A DNA stretch of 12,526 nucleotides from Geosiphon pyriformis (lineage: Eukaryota; Glomeromycota; Glomeromycetes; Archaeosporales; Geosiphonaceae). The notes under the pieces are model-generated. The model saw only the letters and a program-made list of their open reading frames with translations, did not search any database and was not told the origin of the DNA. The stretch lies in NCBI GenBank assembly GCA_016748015.1, contig JAAOMT010000429.1, positions 417,626 through 430,151 of the forward strand. The letters are read 5' to 3'. Positions 10,468-12,526 of the stretch are shown one piece after another. Each line of letters opens with the position of its first letter. Position 1 is the first letter of the stretch. Made by a program: the position numbers and the translations under genes.

Positions 10468-10512
10468 ATGAAATTGAACTGTATAGGCTTTAAGAGTTTC
10501 AAATTCCCATAA
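10468..10512 (+). other. Possible 14-codon upstream ORF before mpp6
   Basis: An ATG at 10468 opens a 14-residue frame ending at TAA 10510-10512, 16 nt before the mpp6 ATG. It would matter only if transcription starts upstream of 10468, which the sequence does not show. The next ATG downstream is the mpp6 start itself. Confidence 0.25.
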
Positions 10513-10528
10513 CAACACTGGAAAATTC

Positions 10529-11670
10529 ATGGAGGCGATTCCAAGTGAGGGGCAGCAAAAGCAGCTGTCAAGTAAAATCACAAGCCTGAAGGTAATGCCA
10601 AGTTTAACAGATCTTTTAAACTGGTTCTCTTTATACAAACCCTTCATCTCAATTTTTGATAGTTCATGCAAAGAAGCCAGATCAAAGAAGAGCGTGAAAA
10701 GGCAGCGAATGCCCAAAAACAGGAACTGGACGAGGCACACTGGGTTCTTGAAACAGATTATACAAAGGAACTCAAGCCGTATGAAAATATTCTATGCTAT
10801 CGGACGGCAATTATTGATAACATTAAATTTGACATTTACTGTTTTCAATTGCTACATAGGAAATTCCAAATTGATTATGAACCTTCATACCTACCATTTC
10901 TCCGAACTAAACCCAACTTTCGTCGTTCATTTACTCCAAACGGAGCGCCTCCATTCATTGATTCGGCTTTGCTACGAGCTTTTAATCCAGTTTTTATTAA
11001 AGAAAGGACCAATAAGATTCACGAATTTTCACAAAAAAATCTTGATAATTCACAAATGGAGAACGCAATTCGTGCTCCAGAGCTCTCAAATGAAGAACGT
11101 ACAGCACGCCTCCAACAAGAATTTTGTGAAAGACTGCGTGCGCTGGATGTGGAAGAACATCTAAGGGATGACACAGCTAAAGTGGGGTTCATAAGTTACG
11201 CTGACACCCAAAGTGATGGAAATGAATGGGTGACATTTCCAACCCGCAAAATTAGCTCTTCAATAATAGATCAGAGTGTTCCCCGAGATCCAGAAGAAGC
11301 TTCAAAAAAATTGAAGCGAGATCGTGAAGTTGGGGTTACGGTCCAGAGTTCCATTAATAAGCAAGATAACCCAAAAAAATCGAAAACCAATGTTGGCAAG
11401 GTTAGAAAGTCGAAAAAAAGTGGTAAGTTCTTATGACTCTCTGAATGATCCAAAACGGATCTACCAAGGAAAACTTCTAGGTCACAGATGATGCATTTGG
11501 TTAATAGTCATGGAACCTGGACAGAGATTAGTAAACAAGTAAACTTTCGAGGGATTAGATGATTTTAACTATACTAACTTGAACGATTGATAAATTTAGT
11601 GACTTTATATGAAATGGAATTTAAAACCAAATCAACAGTCCGAAAGCGACGCCGCTTAAATCAAACATAA
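10529..11670 (+). CDS. mpp6: Mpp6-type nuclear RNA exosome cofactor (M-phase phosphoprotein 6), four exons
   Basis: Mpp6 proteins bind the nuclear RNA exosome and help recruit the Mtr4 helicase for rRNA maturation and RNA surveillance. The signature is LSSKITSLK-FMQRSQ (Lys21|Phe22 across the first junction), matching the family's L-x-x-x-KFMQR N-terminus, followed by a charged, coiled-coil-like EEREKAANAQKQELDE and the conserved HW (residues 47-48). An RRSF segment and FNP (101-103) resemble the family's second conserved block. My model is 10529-10591, 10663-10778, 10860-11422, 11600-11670, which gives 270 residues. The C-terminal third is Lys/Arg-rich and probably nuclear-targeting (SKKLKRDRE, KSKK, RKRRRL). 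It is longer than the human (about 160) and yeast (about 186) proteins. The second intron and the last exon are less certain than the first intron. Confidence 0.82.
10592..10662 (+). other. mpp6 intron 1 (71 nt)
   Basis: Donor GTAATG, acceptor GATAG, phase 0. It splits the KFMQR signature between Lys and Phe; splicing restores it exactly, which both proves the intron and identifies the gene. Confidence 0.9.
10779..10859 (+). other. Probable mpp6 intron 2 (81 nt, in frame and stop-free)
   Basis: Donor GTATGA, acceptor ACATAG, phase 2, length 27 x 3. Read through, it adds 27 residues rich in Ile, Tyr and Cys with no stop, unlike the hydrophilic protein around it. Removal gives ELKP-KFQIDYEPSYLPF. 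I prefer splicing because of the composition and matching intron length, but the retained form is equally open. Confidence 0.6.
11423..11599 (+). other. Probable mpp6 intron 3 (177 nt)
   Basis: Perfect donor GTAAGT; acceptor AATTTAG at 11599 preceded by a branch-point match CTAAC at 11574-11578. The last exon then reads VTLYEMEFKTKSTVRKRRRL..., ending at TAA 11668-11670. Competing acceptors are 11480 (58-nt intron, ending three residues later) and 11638 (same final frame, shorter exon). Confidence 0.55.
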
Positions 11671-11944
11671 TATAACAGATATGCATAAACACAACGGTAT
11701 ATCCGATAATAGGCTGATTTCTTTGTGTATTTTTATTTTAGCTCCCACGAACAAGGATAAATAACATGTACACAAAAAACTTAACAAAACGGAAACTTTG
11801 TTCGTTGCCCTTTGATAATCGGCCAATTGTTCCAAAATTTTCATTAGAATGATTCTGACGGATGGTATTCCTTATGTTAGCTGATTTTTAAAACTTGAAC
11901 GATTTCAAGCAGGTTTTGTTATTGTTGAGATTATAGTCTGTTGG
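11671..11944. other. Short convergent intergenic region
   Basis: This stretch of 274 bp separates the 3' ends of mpp6 (+) and the last gene (-). Its composition is ordinary AT-rich spacer. I see no gene; it must carry both 3' ends, but no polyadenylation signal stands out. Confidence 0.6.
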
Positions 11945-12526
11945 TCACATGGCAGCCAATATTTTATCAACATCAAATTTGAAATTCAAAAAGACATTTT
12001 CCATTTGATGAGACGGAACTTGGGGGTTATAGGTCTCCTCATTGATAACTCTTGGGGCTGACGAAAGAAACCCTGGTATATGCCTTGGATCAGGAGGTAA
12101 TCCGGTTAATTCAATCGTACCTGCGAGCATAGGGCCATCGCAACCTCCTCTTTCAGCATTTGTGGTTTCCATTCTGAAATCGCTTTCATTTGGGAAGTTG
12201 GTATTAGTTGTAAGATAAGATAAAGGATCCATGAAACCACTATTTTTTCCTATTCCAGTAGATGAAACATTCGGATCCGAGACAATATCAGCAACGCGAT
12301 TTAAATTTATGGCATCAATGCCAGAACCATCAAGGTCGGCATTCAACTCGTTTGCAATTGTAGTTGTAGAAGATCCACCACTATCAATACTCGCGGTGGC
12401 ACTGGTATCATTATCATTGGTATCGTTATCACCACTGGCAAATTTTAAAAATCTCATCAAAACTCTTTCTTGTTCTTGAATTTCTGCACCGATTGGGCCT
12501 GTTGCAAATTTGGCTTGTGGTGGAGG
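11945..12526 (-). CDS. C-terminal part of an unrecognised Ser/Thr/Asn/Asp-rich protein (5' partial)
   Basis: The minus-strand frame is open from the right edge of the window down to a TGA at 11945-11947, giving 193 residues. The N-terminus lies outside the window. The visible part begins with a Pro/Gln stretch (PPPQAK) and a probable amphipathic helix, IQEQERVLMRFLKFA (about residues 15-29). A low-complexity Asp/Asn/Thr/Ser region follows (about 30-60), then a moderately complex tail with LTGLPPDPRHIPGFL and the ending FKFDVDKILAAM. I do not recognise the family. The alternating helix and acidic, disordered segments would suit a nuclear regulatory protein, but that is a guess. It converges on mpp6 with 274 bp between stops. 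Confidence 0.65.
   Translation of the reverse strand, partial: PPPQAKFATGPIGAEIQEQERVLMRFLKFASGDNDTNDNDTSATASIDSGGSSTTTIANELNADLDGSGIDAINLNRVADIVSDPNVSSTGIGKNSGFMDPLSYLTTNTNFPNESDFRMETTNAERGGCDGPMLAGTIELTGLPPDPRHIPGFLSSAPRVINEETYNPQVPSHQMENVFLNFKFDVDKILAAM

Larger units (their letters stand above)
6149..10528. other. 4.2-kb extremely AT-rich, CpG-depleted, gene-free island between DNMT1 and mpp6
   Basis: After about 30 bp of ordinary 3' flank the composition falls steeply. In four lines I counted (from 7021, 8101, 9001 and 9301) there are 19 G/C among 240 bases, about 8%. It stays this way until about 10440, where normal composition returns within a few dozen bases. I find no long ORF, tRNA, rRNA, tandem array or terminal repeat, only homopolymer runs (for example A at 7784-7794, T at 8616-8625) and simple AT words. 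CpG is absent from 6234 to 9247 and occurs only four times in 6234-10440 (9248, 9957, 10036, 10395). It could be decayed heterochromatin, a centromere-like or origin-rich segment, or a mutation-biased spacer; the sequence alone does not decide. Confidence 0.85.

Noticed and set aside
6149-10528. Intact transposon, MITE or terminal inverted repeats around the island
   Set aside because: I compared the two borders by eye and found no matching direct or inverted ends and no transposase or reverse transcriptase frame. A fully decayed copy cannot be excluded.
10529-11164. Long plus-strand frame starting at the mpp6 ATG and reading without splicing
   Set aside because: It runs through intron 1 into a different frame after 10592. 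Splicing restores the KFMQR signature, and only the other frame continues the protein.

Overview
The window looks like nuclear DNA of an AT-rich, intron-containing, probably early-diverging fungus. The genes carry short GT..AG introns (63-84 nt in most cases) and A/T-biased codons. One gene is a full-length DNMT1-type maintenance cytosine-5 DNA methyltransferase with an RFD domain, two BAH domains and a catalytic domain. Mucoromycota, possibly the Glomeromycotina, would fit, but that assignment is inference and weak. I see no bacterial operon structure, CRISPR array, rRNA, tRNA or intact transposon.

Layout, left to right. (1) Bases 2-745, + strand: the 3' end of a Ser/Pro/Asn-rich, low-complexity protein I do not recognise. 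(2) 746-1366: intergenic DNA whose right end holds a TATA-like box and a perfect MluI cell-cycle box (ACGCGT) just before the next gene. (3) 1367-6148, + strand: the DNMT1 gene, which I resolved into nine exons. All eight introns keep the phase, and the joined CDS is 3981 nt (1326 residues plus stop). (4) About 6180-10440: a 4.2-kb extremely AT-rich, gene-free island with almost no CpG; none occurs between 6234 and 9247. (5) 10529-11670, + strand: a four-exon gene for an Mpp6 (M-phase phosphoprotein 6) type nuclear RNA exosome cofactor, recognised by its KFMQR signature across the first splice junction. (6) 11945-12526, - strand: the 3' end of an unrecognised low-complexity gene, convergent with mpp6.

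The central point is a CpG maintenance methyltransferase gene lying directly upstream of a CpG-free, AT-rich desert. That is the composition expected of DNA that has long been methylated and deaminated, although other mutation biases or a centromere/heterochromatin role could explain it. Other points of note are a catalytic cysteine codon split by an intron, a ten-aspartate run inserted in the RFD domain, and a stop-free intron of 3n length inside mpp6.
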